Source: Flavobacteriia bacterium 40-80
GTDB lineage: Bacteria > Bacteroidota > Bacteroidia > Flavobacteriales_D > Crocinitomicaceae
DNA length: 64,000 bases
Assembly: GCA_001899145.1 (NCBI GenBank)
Contig: MKVF01000030.1
Coordinates: 124,001 to 188,000, forward strand
Direction of reading: 5' to 3'
Notes under the pieces: generated by a model
What the model was told of the DNA's origin: nothing
The model's database searches: none
What the model saw: only the letters and a program-made list of their open reading frames with translations
Program-made: the position numbers and the translations under genes
Shown here: positions 43,743-52,946 of the stretch, one piece after another
How the letters are laid out: each line of letters opens with the position of its first letter
Numbering within the stretch: the stretch's first letter is position 1

Positions 43743-46700
43743 TTATTTTATTGTTGGGATTTTAAATACATTATCTACGGTTGGCCTTCCTTTCATTGAA
43801 GAATTGATAATTTCTTGATATATCGCGTCATCAGTAAAACCTTTATCAATTTTTTCTTGTACTAATTGCTCCCATGTTTTATTAAGTTCTTTTGTATCGA
43901 GATAATCTGCTATATCAGAATCCTTCATCGCTTGTCGTGCTCCACTACGAATTTCATTTCGTAAATTCACTGCTTGTTTTGCTTGGTTTTCTAAAGATAA
44001 TTTTTTGTTAATCATGTCTCCTATCTTTGCTTTTCTCCATGAATACCAAACACGAGTTTGATAAGGTGTTAAACTTTTAGCTGTTGGTGTAATTGGCAAA
44101 TTGAGTTTACTTGCTAATTCAGTAAGAGTAGATGCAGATTGTATTTCTTTTGTAGATTTTGCTACTCTTTTTGCAAAGTCAAAATTGTTATCTACAAACT
44201 TAAAAATATCGTTTAATTCTGCTCTGGTCAGATGAGAAAGCCCATTTTGACTAGCCCAAGCAACTAAATCATCTAGGCTAGCTGCGCCTTTAACAACTAA
44301 TCTCCTTACTTTATTCTTAATGTCAAACAGGTTTATCCCCTTTAGATAAGGGCTTCCCATAGCACCTCCGGAAGTAAACGAAACCCATGCACCCCAAAGG
44401 GCTTTTTCACGCCTGTATCCTCCGTAAGCTACATCATCAACGAAATCCGACAAGCTGGTTTTAATGCCATCATATATAAATCCGATAAAAGTTCCATTAT
44501 AATTCTGATAGGCATGTTTCAAATTCGCTAAGGGATCCTGCCCGTTTACATAATCAATCGCCATTTGAACAAACGGAGACATCATTCCTCCAACAGCATT
44601 TGTTATATCCAGAAATCCTGGGTTGTCCCAGTTATTCCCTGATTTATCAATGTACCATGCAGCTTCTTCATCCCACATATATTCAGTGCCGTCGTCCCAT
44701 CCAAATCCTAAGATAGTCCATTCCACAGGATCTGATTCAATTGCCATTAAGATGAAATAATCAGCTTTGGTTGTTTTATCCCATATACTTTTCTCAGTTG
44801 CCAGCATGTCGCCGTTCAGGGCATTTTGATCACTAATATTATTGGTAAAATATAAATCACCGATGGTCACATTTTCTCTAGGCCTGTTAGCATACAAGTA
44901 TTCTAACGGAACTATGTTACCATTAAATTTTAAGGCTGTTTCAAAAGTAAATTTACCGTTTTTAAAATACCGTTTTACTGTATAAATTTCATGAGCATAT
45001 TTTTTATATGAAAGATCATAAGACATTAACGAATCACTAGAACGATAAAAATATCGGTCATAGCTATTACCATTCCAATGATAATTGTAATAAACAACCC
45101 TTTTATGTTTTATTGATTGGACGAATTGACCATTTTCCCATATTTTATTAATAACAGTTAACTCATCTGCTTCGTAATTTTCAATAATTTGATTTCCATT
45201 TTTCGTTTGAACCCAGTCTTTACGATAAAGTGGTTTACGGAGCAGTATTTTATCCCCTTGTTTGATGACATTGAAATATCCCACTAATTTTGCTTGTGTC
45301 ATCCCTTCCTCATCATCTCCTTCAAACCATCCGACAGAAACGGGATCATCAATACCTTCCCATTGCGGTACATATAAATCCGTAGGATTTTGAACATAGT
45401 CCATGAGATTTTTAGTCATTCCCTGCATAGAAGCACCCAGTTCTTCATCTGAAAAGATATGCCGTAAATGAAATGCTCCATGACCGATTTCGTGGGCAAG
45501 CACATCACCGGCATCAGTAGTATTGGTGAACACAAATCCGATCTTGCTTTTCCGGGGCATGTAACCGGTAACACTATTATTGCAGCTTAATCCGAAAACG
45601 ATGTAATAATCGTCTTTGTCATAATTGTTCAGATCTTTAACGGCACTTACGTAGTCCCTTAATTCTTTGGTATAGCTGGAGAGCAGCCCGCTGCTTTCAA
45701 TGGTAATATCTTTTGCCCAGGATGGATTTGCGGTGATATTCTTTGTTGCACTGATGTTGAACTTAACACCGACAGGATCATACATTTTCTTTAAAGCGGC
45801 AGCAATATCCTGCTGTGGAATGGCAGCTCCATCAACGGATACCAGATGCAGGTTGATGACCTTTTCCGTATAAACATGCACCATGAATGAACCCACCAGG
45901 TAAGTGATACTGTCCTGGGTACTTTTGTAATAAATTCCGAATTCAGCAATCTGGTTGGCAGGCAGATTTTGCGGGAGCTTTATTTTTAAGCTGTCTGTTG
46001 AGCTTCCTGATTCCAGTTCGAGAATCTGTTTCGTAGCTATATAGACTACTTTGAAGTTTTGTTTTAAGACGTTTTCTTCCCGTTTGTGAATGGCGATAGA
46101 AATTGGTTCCGAAGCTCCTCCGGCTACAAACAGCTTTGCGGGAACATACGCATTCTGTTGTGTGAACAAATCATACACCTGCGTGTAATAGGAATCGTAA
46201 TTTTCATATCGGAAAGTATCTATATCGTATTTCGATCCGTTGGTGTTGTGCAGTGTAATATAAAGCGGTTTGGTATTGATTTCCGAGATCAGGTTTTCCG
46301 GCTTCTTTCCACACTTTCCCGGATTTTTTCTCAGACATTGGGCTGTATAATCCATTCCGGCCTGAATAGCACCTTCAAAAAGCGCTGAGTTGTTGTAATT
46401 GATGGCCGTATTTTTAAAAGGTGCGTTAAGCCTGTTGGTAATGCTGTCAATATCAGCAGAAGTAAATTTACAATGTAACTCCTCTGAATAGACAACAGAA
46501 AACGGAGTGGAAGGGAAGTTGGGGTTAAAATAATACCGGACAATTCCTTCACTTCCGCTTTCCAGTATAAAACGGATGACTTTCTGCATGGCCAGCTCAA
46601 AGCCTTTGATACTTTGCGGGCTTTGCGATGAATTAGAAGGTAGCAGCTGGATTTGAACATTGTTCGTTGCTTTAAAGTTTTGCGTTTTAAGCAGTATCGT

Positions 46701-46835
46701 CGGATTGAAATAGACTTTTTTTACAAAATCCAGAAAGCTGGTATTCGCAGCAGTATTCGTAACAGTAGTATCCGACTGAGCATAGCCGTTAAGAGATAAA
46801 ACAATAAACAGGAAAAGAATATATAGTTTTTTCAT
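43743..46835 (-). CDS. Exported zincin-motif protein with toxin-like C-terminal domain
   Basis: A 1030-residue protein with signal peptide (MKKLYILFLFIVLSLNGYAQ). Residues ~20-330 are a beta-rich region of no known family. A zincin-like site follows: A-H448-E449-I-G-H452-G-A-F-H456-L-R-H459, with N-L-M478-D-Y as a Met-turn candidate, seen also in pre-toxin metallopeptidase domains of Bacteroidota polymorphic toxins. A middle beta region (~500-700) and a linker with small helical repeats (~800-900) lead to a compact tip (~920-1030) with Y-Q-T-R-V-W-Y-S-W-R-K-A-K, N-L-R-N-E-I-R-S-G-A-R-Q-A-M-K-D and a W-E-Q-L-V-Q-E-K block. There is no T9SS tail. I believe similar tips occur in other toxins, but cannot name the family. 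Toxin action is inference. The next gene starts one base downstream. Confidence 0.68.
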   Translation of the reverse strand: MKKLYILFLFIVLSLNGYAQSDTTVTNTAANTSFLDFVKKVYFNPTILLKTQNFKATNNVQIQLLPSNSSQSPQSIKGFELAMQKVIRFILESGSEGIVRYYFNPNFPSTPFSVVYSEELHCKFTSADIDSITNRLNAPFKNTAINYNNSALFEGAIQAGMDYTAQCLRKNPGKCGKKPENLISEINTKPLYITLHNTNGSKYDIDTFRYENYDSYYTQVYDLFTQQNAYVPAKLFVAGGASEPISIAIHKREENVLKQNFKVVYIATKQILELESGSSTDSLKIKLPQNLPANQIAEFGIYYKSTQDSITYLVGSFMVHVYTEKVINLHLVSVDGAAIPQQDIAAALKKMYDPVGVKFNISATKNITANPSWAKDITIESSGLLSSYTKELRDYVSAVKDLNNYDKDDYYIVFGLSCNNSVTGYMPRKSKIGFVFTNTTDAGDVLAHEIGHGAFHLRHIFSDEELGASMQGMTKNLMDYVQNPTDLYVPQWEGIDDPVSVGWFEGDDEEGMTQAKLVGYFNVIKQGDKILLRKPLYRKDWVQTKNGNQIIENYEADELTVINKIWENGQFVQSIKHKRVVYYNYHWNGNSYDRYFYRSSDSLMSYDLSYKKYAHEIYTVKRYFKNGKFTFETALKFNGNIVPLEYLYANRPRENVTIGDLYFTNNISDQNALNGDMLATEKSIWDKTTKADYFILMAIESDPVEWTILGFGWDDGTEYMWDEEAAWYIDKSGNNWDNPGFLDITNAVGGMMSPFVQMAIDYVNGQDPLANLKHAYQNYNGTFIGFIYDGIKTSLSDFVDDVAYGGYRREKALWGAWVSFTSGGAMGSPYLKGINLFDIKNKVRRLVVKGAASLDDLVAWASQNGLSHLTRAELNDIFKFVDNNFDFAKRVAKSTKEIQSASTLTELASKLNLPITPTAKSLTPYQTRVWYSWRKAKIGDMINKKLSLENQAKQAVNLRNEIRSGARQAMKDSDIADYLDTKELNKTWEQLVQEKIDKGFTDDAIYQEIINSSMKGRPTVDNVFKIPTIK

Positions 46836-46847
46836 CTGTGTAGTATG

Positions 46848-47765
46848 TTAAAAGAGTTGTGTATTAATTGTGTATTCCAGTTGTGAATCCACTACCCATT
46901 TTCTTACCTTTTCCAGCGCAGTTTCATAATCGCCTGTGAGAGATCCTGAACGATCAACACTTACAGGGAAGTTTAGGATATAAGGAGCTATTTCTTCCAG
47001 AATGCGGTAAGCACAAAGTATTTTTTCCGGAGAGTCATTATTACCCGAGTAACATCTCGCGATCGAATGTTGAGTATCCTGTAAAAGAAAATCGAACACA
47101 CGTTTGTTTCGTGTGTAAATCATGTCTGGAAGGATCGAATAAACCAGCTGATCATTAATAACACGACTGGTAATATCCTGTATGTATTGATCCACACTTT
47201 CCGGGTCGCCCAACCTCACCAGTGCTAATAAAGTTTTATACTGCTCTTTTTTTCCCAGCGACACAAACTTACTAATACCTTTTAAGAACGAGATATCTCC
47301 TTCGTTTCCGATAAATCCAATGATTTCAATTGCTTCAATACGGGCAAGGTCATTAAAGCTGACTACCTGTAATATGTTCTCTTTGCTGGCTGAAGTAAAA
47401 TGCTTTCGCTCAAAAGCTCGCATTGCTTTTAGTGCCATTGCGGCCTGTTTTTTATTTGCAATTGCAATTTCAGATAAGCTGTAAGCCAGGATCTCCTGCA
47501 CTTTTGAATTTGAGATTTGTTTTTTTTGCATCTGCCTGATAAGATAGATGGTATTGGCAAATTCAGTTTTTGTACTGTCTACAGCAATTTTCTGAATAGC
47601 GGAAGCTACTTGCTGAACGTCCGTTTGCTGCTGGATTTTTTCAAGTACCTGTTCGTTTAAGTTCATTGAAAAACAAAACTGATTCACCAAAGTCTGAATA
47701 TCTTCCTGAGCTGATACAGTTGTATTGATTGTCAGGATTAAACCAATAATCGCTAAATATTTCAT
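46848..47765 (-). CDS. Exported helical-repeat (HEAT-like) protein
   Basis: A 305-residue protein with a signal peptide (MKYLAIIGLILTINTTVSAQ). The rest is nearly all helical with loosely repeated units: I-A-N-K-K-Q-A-A-M-A-L-K-A-M, L-A-R-I-E-A-I-E-I-I-G-F-I-G-N-E-G-D-I-S-F-L and Y-K-T-L-L-A-L-V-R-L-G-D-P-E-S-V. This recalls HEAT repeats, which bind other proteins. It sits between the TANFOR gene (12 bp) and the toxin-like gene (12 bp), suggesting a periplasmic partner of one of them. No known family is certain. Confidence 0.6.
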   Translation of the reverse strand: MKYLAIIGLILTINTTVSAQEDIQTLVNQFCFSMNLNEQVLEKIQQQTDVQQVASAIQKIAVDSTKTEFANTIYLIRQMQKKQISNSKVQEILAYSLSEIAIANKKQAAMALKAMRAFERKHFTSASKENILQVVSFNDLARIEAIEIIGFIGNEGDISFLKGISKFVSLGKKEQYKTLLALVRLGDPESVDQYIQDITSRVINDQLVYSILPDMIYTRNKRVFDFLLQDTQHSIARCYSGNNDSPEKILCAYRILEEIAPYILNFPVSVDRSGSLTGDYETALEKVRKWVVDSQLEYTINTQLF

Positions 47766-47777
47766 CTCATTCTGTTT

Positions 47778-50700
47778 TTAAGAGTTGTCTGACCTGCTTC
47801 CGAGATCGTAATTTACATTCATATCAAAACCACAGCTGATTCCTATGATCGTTATTTCGCCTCTTAAGCCTCCTTTGATAAAACCTTCCGGAGCTGCTTT
47901 GTAGTGCGCATAACCACCTACAGATATGCCGGCGAGTGTCAGTCTTTTCGTATTTCCTCCGGCGACTTCATAGTCAACTCCGATGGCTGCTCCGGCGGAT
48001 AAATAAACATAGGCTTCTTTCAATGCAAATTTAGGATCGAAATCAATATCAACATACGTATCCAGTTTGATATACATTTCCCCGAATCCTCTGAACTTAA
48101 CCGCTGTCAGCTTGATCCACGGTGTTTTGGCCTTAATGTCAATGTTGAGGTTGACTCCTGCGCTAAAACCTGCATTGTTGGCTTCAATAAACGAAGTGAT
48201 AGATAACCAGTCTTTACACAGTAATTTGGCATAAATAGGGTTCTGCTGTGTACCTGCATACACGAACCATTTGTTATTTAAGCCGTCAAAGTTAAAAGCC
48301 ATCTGACCTCCTGCACACAGAATCGGGGAAGTATTAAATTTAATATCCAGCTGTCCTTTAAATGTCTTTATAGCGCTGTAATAGCCGATGACTCCCGTAC
48401 AAGTGGCAAGTGGAGGTAATTCTGTGTTTTTGAATTTGAAGTTTCCGACGTCCGCAAAAGTGAACATTTCCATTGACCAGGCTCCCTGATTAATGACTAC
48501 TTCGAGCTGCATATCCAGCTGTACGATCTTTCCGGATACCGGTGTGTCATAAAACTTAAACTTCATTCCGAGTCCCAGTTTATTTTGGCGGCAAGGCTCA
48601 ACCGGAGCCGTAGGAGAGGAGCGTTGCATGTGATGGAACGCATAACCGCCTATTCCGTATAATGAAAGAGGGATAGGAGACAGTGATATATTGATTCCTT
48701 CGACATCAATGCTGGCGAACCAGTAGCTGAATATGGTAGTATCGCTGGCCATGGCTTCCTGTTCTTCCTGGTATGCCTGATAAGCAGCTTCGTCTGAAGG
48801 ATCTACCGGCACGACATAATTATCTGAAAGTGGAACTGAATAGCTTGTTTTACCGGTAATGAACAACGCTTCAATGGTTATTTTTTTAGGCTTTTTCAAT
48901 GCCACACGCACCATTGCCCTCCAGTGATCACCATAAACAGGATCATCTTTGGTATGTTTCAGCATTCCTTCGACATCGCATGCGGCTGTCTGGATTTTAA
49001 TATAGGTCGGGTCAAATTTGACGATCTTATCAATTTCGCCGTTTTTGATCTTATCACCCATATTGCTGAAATCGAAAGAAACGTTCTTCAGAATACTGGA
49101 AGCGATTCCGTTTTCATCATTGAGCATTCCGCTTAAGGCATCTCCGACCAAAGCATTAAACCCTTGTGAAGCACATTCTCTGCCGATGTCCTGCAGGATT
49201 TTATTCCAATCGATACCGTTACAGGCATCTAGCACGAGATTTTTGCCGGTATTAAGAATGTTTTTAAGACTGATGCTTTTAACTCCGTCCACAATGGTAT
49301 CTCCCAGATTTTCAAAAAGATTTCCTGCATTCTGAATAATATGGTTGATGCTGATGTTTGCATTTTTTCCGTTTTTAATCAGCTCAACTCCCATATAACG
49401 GATCTGCTCCGCGATGAAATCCGTGATTTGTTTGGAAATGGCATTTTCAATGAAGTTGGTAATTTTACTGGTTACGTTATTTTCAAAGGAGTTGGCAACA
49501 GACATTTTTATCTGTGAGACCATTGAGTTTTTTGCTGTTTTTACAATAGCAGTAATAGCTTCTCTCGCCTGGTCATTTTCTATGTTGTTGATTAATTGTG
49601 TCTGTATCTTGTCAAATATCTTTGACACGAGCGAATCAATCTGATTATTGATCGGAACAACCGCTTTGGTATTAACGAAATTCCTGAATTTGCCGGTCGC
49701 TTTAGTTGTGGCGTTGATTATCGGTTGATTCACCCTTCTGATGACACCTTCCAGTGCGTTCAGCATCAGATCGTCGAGGAATTCTTTTGGATCTTTATCT
49801 ATAGCTGTTTGTACCAGGTTTGAGTTGAGCGCCTGATAACCTACTGTGATATAATCTCTTGCCTTTCCGACTTTCTCTTCATCAATGAAAAGAATAACCA
49901 TTTCGGCAGCTTCCAGTATTGTTTTTAATGTTGCAATCGTATTACTGGATATCAGTACATTTTTATTATCAGAGACAGAAGAGGTATCTCTTATGTCAAT
50001 CCCTGCGTCTTCAGAATAAGCCAATAAATCATCTGACAGATTGGAGGTGCTTGCCTGCGTAGCATCAGAGACTCCGGAAGTATCTGTTTGCGTAAAACCC
50101 GGAAGAACGGAGGAAACATCACTTCCGCTTCCTGTAAATACACCAGATAACAATGGGTTTACATACATAGAATAGGCATTAACGACCGGAGCACTGTTTT
50201 CTCCGGCGATGTTTTCCGCCATATTCATTTTTGCCGATACACCGAAAGCGTAGACATTACGATCCCTTCCACAGCCTACATAATCAATGACCATATTGTA
50301 ATCACCGCTTTTGGCAAATGCCTGAGAATTAAGAGAAGCAGGCGTGTTAGGATTATCAAATCCTATATTTCCATTCCCCCAGGCTGTAAATCCCTGAAGA
50401 TTTTTAAGCTCGGTCTGAAAATGAGTCCAGGCCGCGTCAATATCCATTTCAATACGGTTATTTCCTTTAAAAACCGCACGGGTAATTTTCATTTCAACCT
50501 GTTCTTCTATAGCTCCTTTAGCGTTAAAGACAAATTCTAAATCAACAAGTGATTCATCAATATTTCCTTTTTGGAATCCATAATTCGTGACAGGGATTGT
50601 AAAAGGAAAGAACCGTGCTGTATCAATCACGGGAATCTGAATATCTCCGGTAAGATGGCCTTTCCTGAAAAGATTCTGTTGGATATCAATTAAAAATACT

Positions 50701-52946
50701 GTTGAGGAAGAAGGGAATGTGTTGAATTTTATGGTGTCATCAGAGGAAAAAGGGATTGTACATTTAAAAGTCAATCCGGCAGGATCAACAAAAAATTCAT
50801 TGGAATCTGCAAAATCATTGTACACAGAAACATTCAGTTCTCTGTCTGAGATTAATTGCTTGCTGTCGTCTCCATCCACAGGAATTATCAGCTCTGCGTA
50901 CTGAAAATAAACTCCTTTCCATAAAGAATCCGCACGATGGTCACCGGGAGATTTTCTCTCAGAAATGTCAATAAAATAATGTTTACCCCGAATACCATAA
51001 TTCGTATTTGCAACAAAAGCAATCTGTTCTGTCGTGTAATTCGGGTTATTTTCTTCCATATAGAACAGCTGCTGCTGATTTTTAAACGGAACCATTACGG
51101 TTGTTCCGATTAAGTCATTGACTTTGGAAGGAAGCTCAATGAATCCTTCTATTCCAAGATCATATTTGTTCTGAACTACTTTGATGGCAGATGTTTTCTG
51201 TACCAGCAAATTAAACCCGTAAGGTTCTAATAGCGGAAATGTATAATCTTCTCTGAGGAAAAATGGCTGTTCATTTCCAAGAGTAAAGGAGTAGTTGGCC
51301 AGTTGTAATTTTGTATAACGGGAGCGGAGGATGGGCTTTTTGTTGTTTGCCATCGCTAACGGAATCTCCCAGGAACAGATTCCGCCTAAACGAAGCTCCT
51401 GATGAGTGATAAAAATACTGTCCGGCTGAAACGTCAGTATCCCGTTTTCTGTTATTTCTTTGGGTTGGATGGTATAGGCAGAGATAAGTATTTCATCTCT
51501 GATTTCACCTCCGATCATCAGCCATTTGTTATTTCCTATAGATTCTAAGCGGACATTATTGAACCTGAAAGAAGTATAATTCGGATTAGACTCTTTTAAG
51601 AGTGTTTTTCCTGTTCCGGATATCAGGTTGGTCAGCGTATCATATGCTGTAATTTCAGTTACTTCAATTAAGAAATTAGCTGCATAAAAGTTTTCGATCG
51701 GAGGAGGCCCGATGAAGGTATTTACTTTACTTTTTGCAATAATCTGCTGTCCGCTTTTCCCCGTTACCTGCCAGGCATAGGGTTTCATCTTTTCAAAAGA
51801 ATTCAGTCGCTCATTACTGAGTGTATAAGCGCTTTTTTTATCCAGTCCCGGATTGGATGTATAAGTTGTGATCGCCTGATTATTTAATATGGCGTCCTCT
51901 GCAGTCTGGTCTGTGTTTATCTTTACCAGCTTAAAATCATAAGATACGAGCTGTCCGGAAATGGTATTAGCCGGTCGTTCCCATATAAATGTTCCCTGAT
52001 CACTTAAGGAAAGCATACGATTATCTTCAGGAGATATTAAAGGTATTTCACCTCCTTCCGGATAACCATAATAAAACCAGCAGGGAGCGGAGTATCCGTT
52101 GTTCTTGATCTGGGTGCGTGGATAATTTTCTATTGCCTGGATGGTATAAGCATATCTTTTTCCTGTTTCCAGAACAGGATCAGCAATTGTATAATTATAT
52201 ACATAGGAGGATAATAATTCCGATTGCCATATCAGAAGTGCCTGATTATTAAGAATTGCTTTTGCCGGATATTCCGTATTCGTGGTGATCTCATATAGAT
52301 TGATCTGATACTGTGTATTCGCGTAATCTATCTGAGAATTGGAATTTGTCAGCATCCAGTTGAAAATAAAATTGGGAGGTTCTATTTGCGTCACAACACT
52401 TCCGCATGCCGGTGCTATAATAGTAGGCGGATCACTTAATGCTAATTGTACGACAATACAATGCTCCTGTGATAACACCACATTTTGCTCATAATCATAT
52501 ATCGTGAAACACAGGGTATATTGTCCTTCGGGAAGCCGTCCGTTAGTTTCCAGCTGCTGGCGTGTGATTCCTGAAAAAATTAACCGGTTAAAATCAAAGA
52601 TATCTGCGAGGTCTCCTCCCGTAACAATGTTGGGTTGTCCGGAATAAAGCGTCAGAGGACCAGACGGTCTTACGCCCGGAACAGATCTTATCTGAATTCC
52701 GGGCCCGGTCATTTTTAATGACAAATAAACATCGCGTGAAGGAATCGACTGATCGTGAAGCTGTACATTTAGCTGCAATTTTGGTTTAATTGCAGAATAA
52801 AAATCATCAAAATAGATGGAACACGGTCCAAGAGCAACAGGTGTAACGGAAGTAGGATATACCTGAGATAATACAGGATATGCTGTTGTGATGAACAGGA
52901 ATACGAAAAGTAATTTGGAGTAAATAAATTTTATCTTCATGATCAT
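47778..52946 (-). CDS. Giant TANFOR-domain exported protein
   Basis: A 1722-residue protein. After the signal peptide (~1-27) the first ~150 residues are a TANFOR domain: Y-P-T-S-V-T-P, S-I-Y-F-D-D-F-Y, L-S-L-K-M-T-G-P-G-I-Q-I-R-S, G-D-L-A-D-I-F-D-F-N-R-L-I-F-S-G and L-P-E-G-Q-Y-T-L-C-F-T-I-Y-D-Y. Fibronectin-like segments follow (~170-420), a long beta region (~420-980), a helical region (~1020-1270; S-K-I-F-D-K-I-Q-T-Q-L-I-N-N-I and repeats) and a terminal beta region (~1290-1722) rich in alternating strands, without a T9SS tail. Known only in Bacteroidota surface loci; function not established. The start overlaps the upstream stop (ATGA). Confidence 0.72.
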   Translation of the reverse strand: MIMKIKFIYSKLLFVFLFITTAYPVLSQVYPTSVTPVALGPCSIYFDDFYSAIKPKLQLNVQLHDQSIPSRDVYLSLKMTGPGIQIRSVPGVRPSGPLTLYSGQPNIVTGGDLADIFDFNRLIFSGITRQQLETNGRLPEGQYTLCFTIYDYEQNVVLSQEHCIVVQLALSDPPTIIAPACGSVVTQIEPPNFIFNWMLTNSNSQIDYANTQYQINLYEITTNTEYPAKAILNNQALLIWQSELLSSYVYNYTIADPVLETGKRYAYTIQAIENYPRTQIKNNGYSAPCWFYYGYPEGGEIPLISPEDNRMLSLSDQGTFIWERPANTISGQLVSYDFKLVKINTDQTAEDAILNNQAITTYTSNPGLDKKSAYTLSNERLNSFEKMKPYAWQVTGKSGQQIIAKSKVNTFIGPPPIENFYAANFLIEVTEITAYDTLTNLISGTGKTLLKESNPNYTSFRFNNVRLESIGNNKWLMIGGEIRDEILISAYTIQPKEITENGILTFQPDSIFITHQELRLGGICSWEIPLAMANNKKPILRSRYTKLQLANYSFTLGNEQPFFLREDYTFPLLEPYGFNLLVQKTSAIKVVQNKYDLGIEGFIELPSKVNDLIGTTVMVPFKNQQQLFYMEENNPNYTTEQIAFVANTNYGIRGKHYFIDISERKSPGDHRADSLWKGVYFQYAELIIPVDGDDSKQLISDRELNVSVYNDFADSNEFFVDPAGLTFKCTIPFSSDDTIKFNTFPSSSTVFLIDIQQNLFRKGHLTGDIQIPVIDTARFFPFTIPVTNYGFQKGNIDESLVDLEFVFNAKGAIEEQVEMKITRAVFKGNNRIEMDIDAAWTHFQTELKNLQGFTAWGNGNIGFDNPNTPASLNSQAFAKSGDYNMVIDYVGCGRDRNVYAFGVSAKMNMAENIAGENSAPVVNAYSMYVNPLLSGVFTGSGSDVSSVLPGFTQTDTSGVSDATQASTSNLSDDLLAYSEDAGIDIRDTSSVSDNKNVLISSNTIATLKTILEAAEMVILFIDEEKVGKARDYITVGYQALNSNLVQTAIDKDPKEFLDDLMLNALEGVIRRVNQPIINATTKATGKFRNFVNTKAVVPINNQIDSLVSKIFDKIQTQLINNIENDQAREAITAIVKTAKNSMVSQIKMSVANSFENNVTSKITNFIENAISKQITDFIAEQIRYMGVELIKNGKNANISINHIIQNAGNLFENLGDTIVDGVKSISLKNILNTGKNLVLDACNGIDWNKILQDIGRECASQGFNALVGDALSGMLNDENGIASSILKNVSFDFSNMGDKIKNGEIDKIVKFDPTYIKIQTAACDVEGMLKHTKDDPVYGDHWRAMVRVALKKPKKITIEALFITGKTSYSVPLSDNYVVPVDPSDEAAYQAYQEEQEAMASDTTIFSYWFASIDVEGINISLSPIPLSLYGIGGYAFHHMQRSSPTAPVEPCRQNKLGLGMKFKFYDTPVSGKIVQLDMQLEVVINQGAWSMEMFTFADVGNFKFKNTELPPLATCTGVIGYYSAIKTFKGQLDIKFNTSPILCAGGQMAFNFDGLNNKWFVYAGTQQNPIYAKLLCKDWLSITSFIEANNAGFSAGVNLNIDIKAKTPWIKLTAVKFRGFGEMYIKLDTYVDIDFDPKFALKEAYVYLSAGAAIGVDYEVAGGNTKRLTLAGISVGGYAHYKAAPEGFIKGGLRGEITIIGISCGFDMNVNYDLGSRSDNS

